Counted from the stretch's first letter, positions 34,554 through 43,161 are shown. The stretch is DNA of 64,000 bases from CAYXLI01 sp964464925 (GCA_964464925.1 CAYXLI010000021.1:36660-100659), one strand, 5' to 3'. Translations and numbers: made by a program. The notes: a model not told the origin generated them from the letters alone.

Positions 34554-34841
34554 TTACTGAGGGCGAGGAATGTGCAGCCTGGCCAGATCGATGGCCCGCC
34601 GTAACTCGCCCAACAGCGGAACAAAGGGGCCTCCGTCCGGCATTTTCAGCCGATGCAGGATTTGTTGAATATCGAGGAAGACGTTATCCGCGTCCCGCAA
34701 GATCCGATCGGCCTGGGCGTAGTTGCCAAAGATCGCTTCCGCTTCGGCCATGTCTACAAGACTGAAGCCAATCTCGAAATCCGCTTCGGCGAACCGCACG
34801 CGCATGCGGTTGCACATAGGGGTCTCGTGACAATGAGGCAT
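34554..34841 (-). CDS. Conserved small protein after the ferredoxin; unknown
   Basis: 95 residues from the ATG at 34841, preceded by GGGGGAG 5 nt upstream. The N terminus has two Cys and two His (MPHCHETPMCNRM). The rest is a helical, tetratricopeptide-like hairpin (FSLVDMAEAEAIFGNYAQAD, ILRDADNVFLDIQQILHRL). It is the last gene of the leftward ferritin-ferredoxin run, 41 bp after the ferredoxin stop. No known function; a link to iron or redox control is context only. Confidence 0.5.
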   Translation of the reverse strand: MPHCHETPMCNRMRVRFAEADFEIGFSLVDMAEAEAIFGNYAQADRILRDADNVFLDIQQILHRLKMPDGGPFVPLLGELRRAIDLARLHIPRPQ

Positions 34842-34882
34842 ACGCACTCCCCCTGTTGGCCCGGCGCCCAAACCAAGATACA

Positions 34883-35224
34883 TCAGGCGTAAGGGGCAGG
34901 CAACCCGAGAGAAACCCGGTGAAGCCGCATTTCCTGCTGTTGATGCGTCAGGATGCGCAGATCACTCCGCGGCTTCGCAGTGCACAGTAATACGAAATCG
35001 GCGTCCTCGTCCTCCTGGAAGTAGGAGTCGGCGTCGCTCTGGTCAACGGCTCCCTGCAGGAGTTCGCCCGCGCAAGTTAGACACCGGCCCTGATGGCAAA
35101 TTGCGGGCAATTGGATGCCGGCGCGGGCCGCGGCATTCCAGATATGCTCGTTCTCATCACACTCCAGAGAACGAGGCCCTTCAGGGGTTTCGAGAACAAC
35201 CCGGAAGCTCCGCCGCGTTGTCAT
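34883..35224 (-). CDS. Plant-type [2Fe-2S] ferredoxin
   Basis: 113 residues with C43-x4-C48-x2-C51 and C81, the canonical beta-grasp ferredoxin ligand set. An acidic patch (QEDEDADF) precedes C81. It is a soluble one-electron carrier. Directly downstream of the Dps-like ferritin (36-nt gap), it may supply electrons for iron release, the job done elsewhere by bacterioferritin-associated ferredoxin. That role is inference from neighbourhood, since the usual Bfd fold differs from this one. Confidence 0.85.
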   Translation of the reverse strand: MTTRRSFRVVLETPEGPRSLECDENEHIWNAAARAGIQLPAICHQGRCLTCAGELLQGAVDQSDADSYFQEDEDADFVLLCTAKPRSDLRILTHQQQEMRLHRVSLGLPAPYA

Positions 35225-35260
35225 GAGTCCAGCCGTAAGGGCTGCTGTTTTCGACTAATC

Positions 35261-35869
35261 TTAAGGATTATAGAAGCCTCTGTTCTTACTGTACGGCGCC
35301 TCTCCCGGCTCACCACGGCGGAAATGCCCGGACGGAATCGACTTTCCATCCCGCTCATGCGCCAGCAGTTCGATGAACCACGCTTCGTGCTCGATCTCCT
35401 CGTTCAGAATCCGGGATGCAAGGTCATAGGTGCGCGGGTCTTTGCCAAAAGTCATGTCACAGACAGCGCTCCAACTACGAATCGCGCAGCGCTCGGATTC
35501 GAGCAGGAGTGTCAATATGTTCACAGCCGTCGGCGGATCGGGCAGTTTCGCCGCCTTACATCCAGCCTGGTCATGAAACTCTTTCAGATCGTTGGGAAGA
35601 TGTCCGCCGAGTTCGTAGATGCGCGGCACAATCAGTTCCCAATGTGCTCTGTCTTCCAGTCTCGCGTCCTCGCAGATCTCCTTATAGTCTTCATGTCCGG
35701 CGAGGTTCATGCGAAGGATCGTGTAGTAGTAATAAGTGCTGGCGAATTCCGCGCCGGCATTTGCCACCAGCATCTTAATGAGTTTGTCGACATCGACTCC
35801 GCGAGCGCGGATAACTTCCACGCCCACGCGATTGTTCACATCTCCAGGTTTTACAGTGTCGTCGGCCAT
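35261..35869 (-). CDS. Ferritin-like Dps/DPSL iron-storage and peroxide-protection protein
   Basis: 202 residues. A four-helix bundle is visible with ferritin-type metal ligands: Glu in NAGAEFASTYYYYTIL, ARLEDRAHWELIVPRIYELGG (E-x2-H), TLLLESERCAIRSW and RILNEEIEHEAWFIELLAHE (E-x2-H). The length and arrangement fit the Dps-like (DPSL) group, intermediate between Dps and bacterioferritin. Dodecamers of this kind oxidise Fe(II) with peroxide and store the iron, protecting DNA. It is divergent from oxyR across 110 bp that hold an OxyR-like operator, so peroxide induction is expected. Confidence 0.85.
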   Translation of the reverse strand: MADDTVKPGDVNNRVGVEVIRARGVDVDKLIKMLVANAGAEFASTYYYYTILRMNLAGHEDYKEICEDARLEDRAHWELIVPRIYELGGHLPNDLKEFHDQAGCKAAKLPDPPTAVNILTLLLESERCAIRSWSAVCDMTFGKDPRTYDLASRILNEEIEHEAWFIELLAHERDGKSIPSGHFRRGEPGEAPYSKNRGFYNP

Positions 35870-35920
35870 CCAAATCTCCTATCTGCTGTCAAACTAAAGG
35901 GAGAGCAGGCCAGATGTCCA

Positions 35921-35957
35921 ATATATAGTTTCTATTCTCTTCATAGGCTGAGCGGCT
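35921..35957. promoter_or_regulatory. OxyR-like operator between the Dps-like gene and oxyR
   Basis: The tetrads ATAT, CTAT, ATAG and GGCT occur at 7-nt spacing (35921, 35932, 35943, 35954), against the OxyR consensus ATAG-N7-CTAT-N7-ATAG-N7-CTAT. Three of four agree (one with a single mismatch), the two central ones perfectly. It lies 22 bp before the oxyR ATG and about 50 bp before the divergent ferritin start, the usual layout of an autoregulated OxyR target. Confidence 0.5.
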
Positions 35958-35979
35958 GGATTGAAAAGGACGTGACGCT

Positions 35980-36888
35980 ATGGAAATTCACCAGCTTCGA
36001 TACTTTTGCGCAGTGGCGCGAAAAGGGACGTTCACCCGTGCCGCGGAAGTGGAACATGTTGCGCAGCCTTCGTTGTCGCAACAGATCATGAAGCTTGAAA
36101 CAGAACTGGGTGCGCGTTTGTTCGACCGGCTCCCGAGATGTGCCAAGCTGACCGTGTTTGGAAGTGCATTTCTACCGAAAGCGGAACGGATCCTGCGGGA
36201 ATTGGGCGAGGCTAAGACGGAAGTCCTGGAGATGGCAGGACAGGAAAAGGGAGACGTTGTGTTGGGCGTGATTCCGACGGTGGCCCCCTATCTGCTCCCG
36301 CGTCTTTTAGACGGTTTCGCGGAGCAGCATCCCTCCGTGACAATCCGGGTGGTTGAACACACAACAACCGCGCTCCTGGATAGCCTCCATCAAGGCGGCA
36401 TCGACATGGCAATACTCGCGCTTCCTATCGCAGGCGAGGAACTGTTGTGCCTCAAACTTTTCGAGGAGCCGATGTTCGCAGTGCTGCCGGAAAAGCATGC
36501 GCGAGCGAATCAGAAAACGATCAGACTGTCGGATTTGAAGAGCGAACCTTTCCTGTTATTAAAGGAAGGCCATTGTTTCCGGGACAGTACGATAGCGGCA
36601 TGCCGCGAGGCCCGCTTCCGGCCGAAGGTCATATTCGAGAGCGGTCAGTTCGCTACGATTCTGGCGATGGTCTCGGCCGGAATGGGGGTGTCCGCTGTAC
36701 CCGCAATGGCGGTCCAAGCGGTGCCGGGGTGCCGTTTCGTCCGGATCGCCGGCACACGCAACCTCCGGAAGATCGGCATCATTACTCTCCGGCAACACTA
36801 CCAAACGAGGGCACAAGGAGTCCTCTTGAATCACGTGAGGGAAACGGCTCTAGGTCTTTTTCCAAGATCGCTTACGGTGGGAGTGTGA
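35980..36888 (+). CDS. oxyR: LysR-family peroxide sensor OxyR
   Basis: 302 residues. The winged helix-turn-helix is at the N terminus (TFTRAAEVEHVAQPSLSQQI) and the substrate-binding-like sensor follows. EGHCFRDSTIAAC carries C199 and C208, the same numbers and 9-residue spacing as the disulfide-forming pair of E. coli OxyR, so peroxide sensing by disulfide switching is very likely. It probably activates the divergent ferritin gene. Its stop overlaps the archease GTG start in GTGA, so RNA-repair genes are cotranscribed with it. Confidence 0.92.
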   Translation: MEIHQLRYFCAVARKGTFTRAAEVEHVAQPSLSQQIMKLETELGARLFDRLPRCAKLTVFGSAFLPKAERILRELGEAKTEVLEMAGQEKGDVVLGVIPTVAPYLLPRLLDGFAEQHPSVTIRVVEHTTTALLDSLHQGGIDMAILALPIAGEELLCLKLFEEPMFAVLPEKHARANQKTIRLSDLKSEPFLLLKEGHCFRDSTIAACREARFRPKVIFESGQFATILAMVSAGMGVSAVPAMAVQAVPGCRFVRIAGTRNLRKIGIITLRQHYQTRAQGVLLNHVRETALGLFPRSLTVGV

Positions 36889-37304
36889 ACGGGCAGTTTG
36901 AGATTCTCGAGCATACGGCCGATATCGGGGTGAGGGCGTTCGGGCGCACACTCGAGGAACTATTCGGGAATGCGGCTCTTGGGGTGGAGTCGATCGCTCT
37001 GGATGTTACAGGGGTGCAGCCGAAAGAAGAATACCGGTTGAGCGCAAGCGGGGAAGATATCGAGGCGCTGCTGGTGAACTGGCTGAACGAAATCATCTTC
37101 TATCTCGATGCCCGGCATGTTGCCGTATCGCGGTTTCACTTCGACAACTGCTCTGAAACAGAAGTGGCCGCGATTGGATGGGGAGAGGTGCGGGACCCGA
37201 AGCGGCATCCGCCCCGGTTAGTGGTGAAAGCCGCCACCTATCATCAACTCAAGATTGCGCGGCAAAACGGAAACTACGTGGCCGAAGTCTACCTGGATAT
37301 ATGA
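36885..37304 (+). CDS. Archease, RtcB activator
   Basis: 139 residues from a GTG at 36885 that overlaps the oxyR stop. The archease core is clear: FEILEHTADIGVRAFG, TLEELFGNAALGV and LLVNWLNEIIFYLDARH, with the metal-binding Asp/His residues (HTAD; C-terminal YLDI). Archease speeds guanylylation of the ligase RtcB and allows multiple turnover. The rtcB start overlaps its stop in ATGA. Standalone ATG starts further upstream would lie inside oxyR in another frame and add unrelated sequence. Confidence 0.92.
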   Translation: MNGQFEILEHTADIGVRAFGRTLEELFGNAALGVESIALDVTGVQPKEEYRLSASGEDIEALLVNWLNEIIFYLDARHVAVSRFHFDNCSETEVAAIGWGEVRDPKRHPPRLVVKAATYHQLKIARQNGNYVAEVYLDI

Positions 37305-38686
37305 CCTTTTCACTGGAGCATCTCGACGCCTACCGGCATCGCATCGCGCGCGATCCGGAGCGCGGCATGCGGACCGATGTGATCGTATATGCGAGCGCTA
37401 AACTGCTAAGCCAAATCGAGAAAGACCTATCGCTGCAGCAGGCGGTGAATGTCGCGGCTCTGCCGGGCATCGTCGGGCCAAGTCTGGCGATGCCTGATAT
37501 CCACCAGGGCTATGGATTTCCAATCGGTGGCGTGGCGGCAATGGGTATGAAAGACGGCGTCGTTTCTCCGGGCGGGGTCGGGTTTGACATCAATTGCGGA
37601 GTACGGCTGGCTACAGCTTCGCTGACGCGCGACGACGTTGCCCCCAAAATACGGGAACTGGTGAACCAGATCTTTCGCGATGTGCCATGCGGCACAGGAG
37701 GGACCGGACGCGTAAAGTTGAATGACAAGCAACTCCAAGGCATTTTGGAAAAGGGCGCGCGCTGGATGGTGGAGAACGGATACGGCGAAGACCGCGACCT
37801 CGAGCACTCGGAAGAGCATGGCGAACTGACCAGCGCTGATCCGCAGAGAGTCTCTGCGCGTGCGAAGGAGCGCGGGCAGCCGCAGTTGGCGACGATCGGG
37901 AGCGGAAACCACTTCGTGGAGATCCAATACGTAGAGAAGATTCATGATGCGGATGCGGCTCGCGATATGAATCTCAAAGAAGGTCAGGTGGCCGTCATGG
38001 TGCACTGTGGATCGCGTGGGCTTGGGCACCAGGTGTGTACGGATTATCTGGCGCAGATGGGCGCGGCAATGAAGAAGTACGGCATCACGGTGCCGGACCG
38101 GCAACTTGCGTGCGTGCCGATTGCGTCGCCCGAAGGACAAAGCTACCTGGGGGCGATGAACGCGGCGGCGAATTTTGCCTGGGCGAACCGGCAGGGCATT
38201 CTGCATTTTCTGCGTGCTGCGTTCCGGACAGTGTTCGGGCGACCGGCCAGGCTCGACCTGCTGTATGATGTCTGCCACAACATTGCCAAGCGCGAGAAGC
38301 ACAAGTTAGGCGATGTGCTGGTGCACCGGAAGGGTGCGACGAGAGCGTTTCCCGGGCAGCCGGTGATCATTCCGGGCAGCATGGGAACGGGGTCCTGGGT
38401 GCTGGTTGGCGCGCCGAGGGCGATGGATGAAACCTTCGGGAGCGTCTGTCACGGCGCGGGCCGGCTGCTAAGCCGCGCGGCTGCGCGCAAAGGAAGGGAT
38501 GTTCGCGAAGAGCAGCGGAAGCTCGAGAGCGCCGGAGTAATTGTACGCAGCGAGAGCCGCGATGGCGTTCTGGAAGAGATTCCGGAGGCGTATAAGGATG
38601 TGGATGAAGTGATCGAAGTAGTGCACCAGGCTGGTCTGGCACGGAAGGTGGCGCGGCTGCGGCCCATGGGCGTCATTAAAGGCTAG
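37301..38686 (+). CDS. rtcB: RNA-splicing ligase RtcB
   Basis: 461 residues. RtcB joins RNA 2',3'-cyclic phosphate or 3'-phosphate ends to 5'-OH ends using GTP and two Mn ions. All hallmarks are present: GGVGFDINCGVR (metal Cys), GSGNHFVEIQ (Asn/His), HCGSRGLGHQ, YDVCHNIAKREKH, HRKGATRAFPGQP, and SVCHGAGRLLSR with the His that is guanylylated (His404 in Pyrococcus). Normal length. Clustered after oxyR and archease with 4-nt overlaps, while in proteobacteria the usual regulator is the sigma54 activator RtcR. It could repair tRNA or rRNA broken during oxidative stress. Confidence 0.96.
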   Translation: MTFSLEHLDAYRHRIARDPERGMRTDVIVYASAKLLSQIEKDLSLQQAVNVAALPGIVGPSLAMPDIHQGYGFPIGGVAAMGMKDGVVSPGGVGFDINCGVRLATASLTRDDVAPKIRELVNQIFRDVPCGTGGTGRVKLNDKQLQGILEKGARWMVENGYGEDRDLEHSEEHGELTSADPQRVSARAKERGQPQLATIGSGNHFVEIQYVEKIHDADAARDMNLKEGQVAVMVHCGSRGLGHQVCTDYLAQMGAAMKKYGITVPDRQLACVPIASPEGQSYLGAMNAAANFAWANRQGILHFLRAAFRTVFGRPARLDLLYDVCHNIAKREKHKLGDVLVHRKGATRAFPGQPVIIPGSMGTGSWVLVGAPRAMDETFGSVCHGAGRLLSRAAARKGRDVREEQRKLESAGVIVRSESRDGVLEEIPEAYKDVDEVIEVVHQAGLARKVARLRPMGVIKG

Positions 38687-38712
38687 GGCGAGCGTAAACT
38701 GGAAACACTGTC

Positions 38713-39687
38713 ATGAACGTATCCCGCCGATCGCTTCTCGCGGGCGCACTGCTGAGCGCCGCGCCTTCGCAAGCTCAATCCACTTTGGAACAACGGCTGG
38801 CACCGCCGGGAAAGCGAGTGGATGCAGTCGTCGATTCCGATACTTACAACGAGATCGACGATCAGTTCGCGGTCGCGTATGCGCTGCGGTCGCCGGCACA
38901 GCTAAATGTGGAGGCCATCTATGCGGCGCCGTTTCACAATGAGCGGTCGGAATCGGCCGGGGATGGCATGCAAAAGAGCTATGAAGAAATTTTGCGGATT
39001 CTGGGGCGGCTGGATGTAAAGGCTGAGAAGTTTGCATTTCCAGGGTCGAAGATGTTTCTGCCTAAGGCGGACAAGCCCGTGGACAGTCCCGCTGCTCGGG
39101 ACCTGGTGGAAAAAGCGATGAAGCCGCGCAGTGCTCCTCTTTATGTGGTGACGATCGGAGCGCCCACGAATGTATCTTCGGCAATTCTAATGGAGCCGAA
39201 AATCAAGGAGCGGATCGTGGTTGTGTGGCTCGGGGGCCAGCCGTATGATTGGCCCACGGCGAAAGAGTTCAATCTGCGGCAGGACCTGCACGCTTCGCGT
39301 GTGTTGTACGACTCGGGGGTGGCGCTAGTGAATATTCCGACAAAAAACGTTTCGGAACACCTGCGCACAACGGTGCCGGAGATTGACCGGTTCCTGAAGG
39401 GCAAGTCGTCGATTGCCAACTATCTGGCGGGAGAATTCGACGCCTATGCCAAGTGGAAATCACCGGATGCGAACTTTGCATGGTCGAAGGTGATCTGGGA
39501 CATCTCCGCGGTGGCCTGGCTGGTGGAGCCGAAGTGGATTCCGTCCAAGGTTGTGCCGAGCCCGGTGCTGACCGATCACGTCCGGTACGAACAGCGCCCA
39601 GGGCGGCACCCGGTCCGTGTCGCGATTGACGCCAATCGGGATCAGGTTTTCAACGATCTGTTCCGGAAGCTAGCGGGGCGAGGCTAA
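38713..39687 (+). CDS. Secreted nucleoside hydrolase-like protein
   Basis: 324 residues. A Tat-type leader (MNVSRRSLLAGALLSAAPSQAQ) is followed by VDSDTYNEIDDQFAVAYAL, the DxDxxxxxDD calcium and ribose site of inosine-uridine preferring nucleoside hydrolases. TIGAPTNVSSAIL and EFNLRQDLHASRVL match later conserved loops, although the first has A-P-T where many enzymes have G-P-L-T-N. It would cleave N-glycosidic bonds outside the cytoplasm; substrate undefined. Its stop overlaps that of the convergent tdh gene by 4 nt. Confidence 0.82.
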   Translation: MNVSRRSLLAGALLSAAPSQAQSTLEQRLAPPGKRVDAVVDSDTYNEIDDQFAVAYALRSPAQLNVEAIYAAPFHNERSESAGDGMQKSYEEILRILGRLDVKAEKFAFPGSKMFLPKADKPVDSPAARDLVEKAMKPRSAPLYVVTIGAPTNVSSAILMEPKIKERIVVVWLGGQPYDWPTAKEFNLRQDLHASRVLYDSGVALVNIPTKNVSEHLRTTVPEIDRFLKGKSSIANYLAGEFDAYAKWKSPDANFAWSKVIWDISAVAWLVEPKWIPSKVVPSPVLTDHVRYEQRPGRHPVRVAIDANRDQVFNDLFRKLAGRG

Positions 39688-40721
39688 GCGCGTACCGTCT
39701 GCCAGTCAAGCACGACCTTCCCGCACTCGCCCGACTTCATTGCAGCAAAGCCTTTTTCGAACTCATCCCACTGGTAGCGGTGTGTAATGACGGGACTGAT
39801 GTCGAGCCCGCATTCGAGCATGACGCTCATCTTGTACCAGGTCTCGTACATCTCGCGGCCGTAAATACCCTTGATGGTGAGCATGTTGAATACTACCTTC
39901 TTCCAGTCGATGGACATTGGCCTGGACGGGATGCCGAGCATGGCGATCCTGGCGCCATGGCACATGTTGTCGATCATGTCGCGGAAGGCCGATTCGTTCC
40001 CGGACATTTCGAGCCCAACGTCGAAACCTTCGGTCATGCCGAGTTCTTTCTGCACGTCCTGAAGGTTTTGCCGGGTGGGATCGACTGCGCGCGTGACGCC
40101 AATTTTGCGGGCCAGTTCCAGACGGAACGGGTTTAAATCCGTGATGACGGTGAAGCGCGCCCCGGCATGTTTGGCGACCAGCGCCGCCATGAGGCCAATA
40201 GGACCAGCTCCCGTAATGAGTACGTCTTCGCCCAGCACCGGGAACGAGAGCGCGGTGTGAACGGCGTTGCCGAACGGATCGAAAATAGCGGCCGTGTCGA
40301 GATCGACGTTGGCGTGGTGGCGCCAGATGTTCGACATGGGGAGGACGACGTACTCGGCGAACGCGCCATTGCGGTTTACGCCGACACCCATCGTGTGCGC
40401 GCAGAGATGGCGGCGGCCGGCGAGGCAGTTGCGGCAACGTCCGCAGACGACGTGGCCTTCGCCGCTGACAATCTCGCCCGGGCCGAAGTCGTTTACGTTG
40501 GAGCCAACCGAGACGATTGAGCCGACGAACTCATGACCGATAACAAGGCCTTGCGGGATGGTGGCTTGCGCCCATTCATCCCAGTCGTAGATATGCACAT
40601 CGGTGCCGCAGATGCCGGTCTTCAGCACGCGAATCAGAACGTCGTTGATACCGGGCTCGGGCATCGGCACGTCTTGCAGCCAGAGCCCCTTTTCGGGGCG
40701 GCTCTTCACAAGTGCTTTCAT
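39684..40721 (-). CDS. tdh: L-threonine 3-dehydrogenase
   Basis: 345 residues from the ATG at 40721; the frame is open to 40808 but the first 29 residues of that extension lack family similarity. A zinc medium-chain dehydrogenase: GICGTDVHIYDWDEWAQ and HEFVG (catalytic zinc), CGRCRNCLAGRRHLC (structural zinc, four Cys), GAGPIGLMAALVAKHAGA (NAD site). It oxidises L-threonine to 2-amino-3-ketobutyrate; the Kbl ligase is not adjacent. Length matches E. coli Tdh (341). Confidence 0.9.
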   Translation of the reverse strand: MKALVKSRPEKGLWLQDVPMPEPGINDVLIRVLKTGICGTDVHIYDWDEWAQATIPQGLVIGHEFVGSIVSVGSNVNDFGPGEIVSGEGHVVCGRCRNCLAGRRHLCAHTMGVGVNRNGAFAEYVVLPMSNIWRHHANVDLDTAAIFDPFGNAVHTALSFPVLGEDVLITGAGPIGLMAALVAKHAGARFTVITDLNPFRLELARKIGVTRAVDPTRQNLQDVQKELGMTEGFDVGLEMSGNESAFRDMIDNMCHGARIAMLGIPSRPMSIDWKKVVFNMLTIKGIYGREMYETWYKMSVMLECGLDISPVITHRYQWDEFEKGFAAMKSGECGKVVLDWQTVRA

Positions 40722-40847
40722 GAGTACTTCTATTGTTGCGCGAGCTTGGCGCGAAACCCGCTTACGCGGCCACTTTGGGCGATAGCGCACATCTGCGCCG
40801 TATCCCACAGCCGGCCTTTTCTCTAAGTTTTTGATTTTCCTTGCGAG

Positions 40848-40863
40848 TGGGTATGGTCACCCA
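40848..40863. promoter_or_regulatory. Inverted repeat upstream of ccoS
   Basis: TGGGT-N6-ACCCA is a perfect 5-bp-arm dyad 64 nt upstream of the ccoS start. It might be an operator of the cbb3 operon; no FNR-type TTGAT-N4-ATCAA box could be found in the same interval. Confidence 0.3.
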
Positions 40864-40926
40864 GTTGCAGCCGCTTCTCCCAGCAGTGAATTTTCCCGAA
40901 AACCCCCAAGCAACCAAGGCAAACCT

Positions 40927-41112
40927 GTGACCTTTGTCTACATTCTGATGTGGAGCTGTATGGTGTTGGCCGGTGCCTCAGCAATCTTCGCCCTTCTGTG
41001 GGCAATCAAGACCGGCCAGATGAGCAACTTGAACCGCGGCGCCGCGAGCATCTTCGATGACGAAGAGCCGGTCGGCATGGTAACGGATTCCTTCCCTGGA
41101 GCGAGGCGATGA
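40927..41112 (+). CDS. ccoS: cbb3 oxidase assembly protein CcoS
   Basis: 61 residues from a GTG at 40927, with AAGG seven nt upstream. One N-terminal membrane helix (FVYILMWSCMVLAGASAIFA) is followed by the typical CcoS tail GQMSNLNRGAASIFDDEEPVG. CcoS is needed for haem and copper cofactor insertion into cbb3 oxidase. It overlaps ccoN by 4 nt, so here it leads the operon, whereas in many proteobacteria ccoS closes a ccoGHIS cluster. Confidence 0.85.
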   Translation: MTFVYILMWSCMVLAGASAIFALLWAIKTGQMSNLNRGAASIFDDEEPVGMVTDSFPGARR

Positions 41113-42557
41113 CAGCGATTCAAACCGAGCAACTTTCCCGCGTGCAGATCGACAGATCATGCCGGCAAACAGTGGTCTGGTATTACGCGAGTGCTGTCTT
41201 CTGGCTTCTGATGGGAAGCCTGTTCGCGATGCTGGCCTCCATCAAAATGCACAACCCGGAGTTCCTGAGCGACGCGCAGTGGCTCACCTTCGGGCGCGTG
41301 CGTCCCGTGCATCTGAACATCGTCGGGTACGGCTGGGCGTCGATGGCGGCGGTCGGTACACTGCTCTGGTTGCAGGCGCGGCTGTGCAAGGTACGGCTGC
41401 CCTACCGGCGGCTGCTGCCGATCACGTGCGTGGTGTGGAATATTACCGTCACGGCCGGTGTGATTGCGATTCTGGCGGGCTACAACTCGTCGATCGAATG
41501 GCTGGAGTTTCCGCCGCAAGCGCTGGGCAGCTTCGCGTTTATCTTCCTGATCCTTCTGGCGACGTCGTTCAAAATGTTCAAGGAGCGGAAGGTTGAGCAC
41601 ACCTACGTTTCGCAGTGGTACCTGTTCGCGGCTGTTATCTGGTTCCCGATTCTGTATGCGACCGCGGTGCTGGCCATGCAGTTCGATTTCGTGACCGGCG
41701 CTTCGAAGGCAACCATCAATTGGTGGTTCGGGCACAACACGCTGGGCCTTTGGGTGACACCGGTTGCGATTGCGACCAGTTACTACATGATTCCCAAGGT
41801 CATTGGCAAGCCGATCCACAGCTATCACATTTCGTTATTAGGCTTCTGGTCCCTTGCGCTGTTCTATAACTGGGCGGGCACGCATCACCTTGTGGGTGGG
41901 CCACTACCGGCTTGGATCATCACGGTCGGCATCGTCGGTTCGATGATGATGCTGATTCCGGTGACGACGCTCGCCATCAACCATCACCTCACGATGATCG
42001 GGAGCTTCCAGCTGCTAAAGACCAGCCCGACGCTGCGCTTCGTGGTGTTCGGCTCAATGATGTACACGGTCGCGAGCGCGCAGGGTTCGTTCGAAGCGCT
42101 GCGGGAGGTCAGCAAGGTTGCGCACTTCACGCACTACACGGTGGGCCACGCGCACCTCGGGCTTTATGCCTTCTTTTCCATGATCATGTTCGGCGCGTAT
42201 TACTACATTCTGCCCCGGTTGACGCGCAATGAGTGGAGTTCGGCAAAGCTGATCCGGATGCACTTCTGGGGCTCCGCGGTGGGCGTAGTGATCTACTTCG
42301 TGGCGCTGTCGTGGGCAGGCTGGTACCAAGGTCTGATGATGAACACCGCGAATATCCCGTTCCTGAAAATCGTGGAGTTTACGAAGCCGTACCTGGTACT
42401 CCGCAGTGTGGGCGGATTCATGATGACGGCGGCGCATGTCTCGTTCGCCGTGCTGGTGTGGCGGATTATCCGGCAGAAGTCCGAAGTGGAGATATACCAA
42501 GGCCCGACGCTGTTCACTACGGAGCACGAGCCGGTTGCGGAGGTGAGTGCACAATGA
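41109..42557 (+). CDS. ccoN: cbb3-type cytochrome c oxidase subunit I
   Basis: 482 residues, about 12 helices. CuB ligands H209, H259 and H260 and the cross-linked tyrosine Y253 (YNWAGTHH, with the Y-to-H spacing of 6 seen in cbb3 enzymes) are present. Haem ligands H68 (RPVHLN) and the HYTVGHAHLG block (H342, H347, H349) are present as well. It reduces O2 to water and pumps protons in the inner membrane. The ATGA overlap with ccoO indicates coordinated translation. Confidence 0.96.
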   Translation: MTAIQTEQLSRVQIDRSCRQTVVWYYASAVFWLLMGSLFAMLASIKMHNPEFLSDAQWLTFGRVRPVHLNIVGYGWASMAAVGTLLWLQARLCKVRLPYRRLLPITCVVWNITVTAGVIAILAGYNSSIEWLEFPPQALGSFAFIFLILLATSFKMFKERKVEHTYVSQWYLFAAVIWFPILYATAVLAMQFDFVTGASKATINWWFGHNTLGLWVTPVAIATSYYMIPKVIGKPIHSYHISLLGFWSLALFYNWAGTHHLVGGPLPAWIITVGIVGSMMMLIPVTTLAINHHLTMIGSFQLLKTSPTLRFVVFGSMMYTVASAQGSFEALREVSKVAHFTHYTVGHAHLGLYAFFSMIMFGAYYYILPRLTRNEWSSAKLIRMHFWGSAVGVVIYFVALSWAGWYQGLMMNTANIPFLKIVEFTKPYLVLRSVGGFMMTAAHVSFAVLVWRIIRQKSEVEIYQGPTLFTTEHEPVAEVSAQ

Positions 42558-43159
42558 ACAAGCGCTGGGTTTTCACACTAGGCGTACTAGCCTGCATTCT
42601 CGCGTCGACTCTGGGTTTAGTGGTTGTGCCGAACTGGCGTTGGCGAGACCTGAAGCCATATGCGGACGACCTGGGCAACCAGCATCCGTACGAACCTTAC
42701 GGCGGGCAGGTGCAGGGCAAGCAGGTTTATGCGGACCTCGGCTGTATCTATTGCCACAGCCAGCAGGTCCGCGCGGCGAATTTCGGCGCCGACATTGATC
42801 GTGGATGGGGGACGCGGCGCAGCGTGGCGCGCGACTACATCTATGACAATCCGCCGTACATGGGAACGATGCGGACGGGTCCGGACCTCCACAATATAGG
42901 CGCCCGGCAGCCCAGCCATGACTGGCACGTGCTGCATCTGTACAATCCGCAGATCACGTCCCCAGGGTCGATCATGCCGCCGCACCGTTTCCTGTTTACA
43001 ACCGGAGAAGTGAACGGGCCGCTGCCGAAGAAAGCCGTGCTGCTGCCGGCGAAGTGGGCTTCGAAGCCAACTTATTTGCTTCCGACGGAACGGGCGGAAC
43101 TGCTGATCGAGTATCTGAAGGGTCTGGACCACACCTATGAACTTCCGGAGGCGAAATAG
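42554..43159 (+). CDS. ccoO: cbb3 oxidase cytochrome c subunit CcoO
   Basis: 201 residues. One membrane anchor at the N terminus, then GKQVYADLGCIYCHSQQVR with the haem c site C64-x2-C67-H68, and a Met ligand likely in SIMPPHR. CcoO transfers electrons from CcoP or a soluble cytochrome to CcoN. It overlaps ccoN by 4 nt. Confidence 0.93.
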   Translation: MNKRWVFTLGVLACILASTLGLVVVPNWRWRDLKPYADDLGNQHPYEPYGGQVQGKQVYADLGCIYCHSQQVRAANFGADIDRGWGTRRSVARDYIYDNPPYMGTMRTGPDLHNIGARQPSHDWHVLHLYNPQITSPGSIMPPHRFLFTTGEVNGPLPKKAVLLPAKWASKPTYLLPTERAELLIEYLKGLDHTYELPEAK

Positions 43160-43161
43160 CG

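Noticed and set aside
40809..40926. FNR box upstream of ccoS
   Set aside because: Only a TTGAT half-site is present, without the ATCAA partner at the right spacing.
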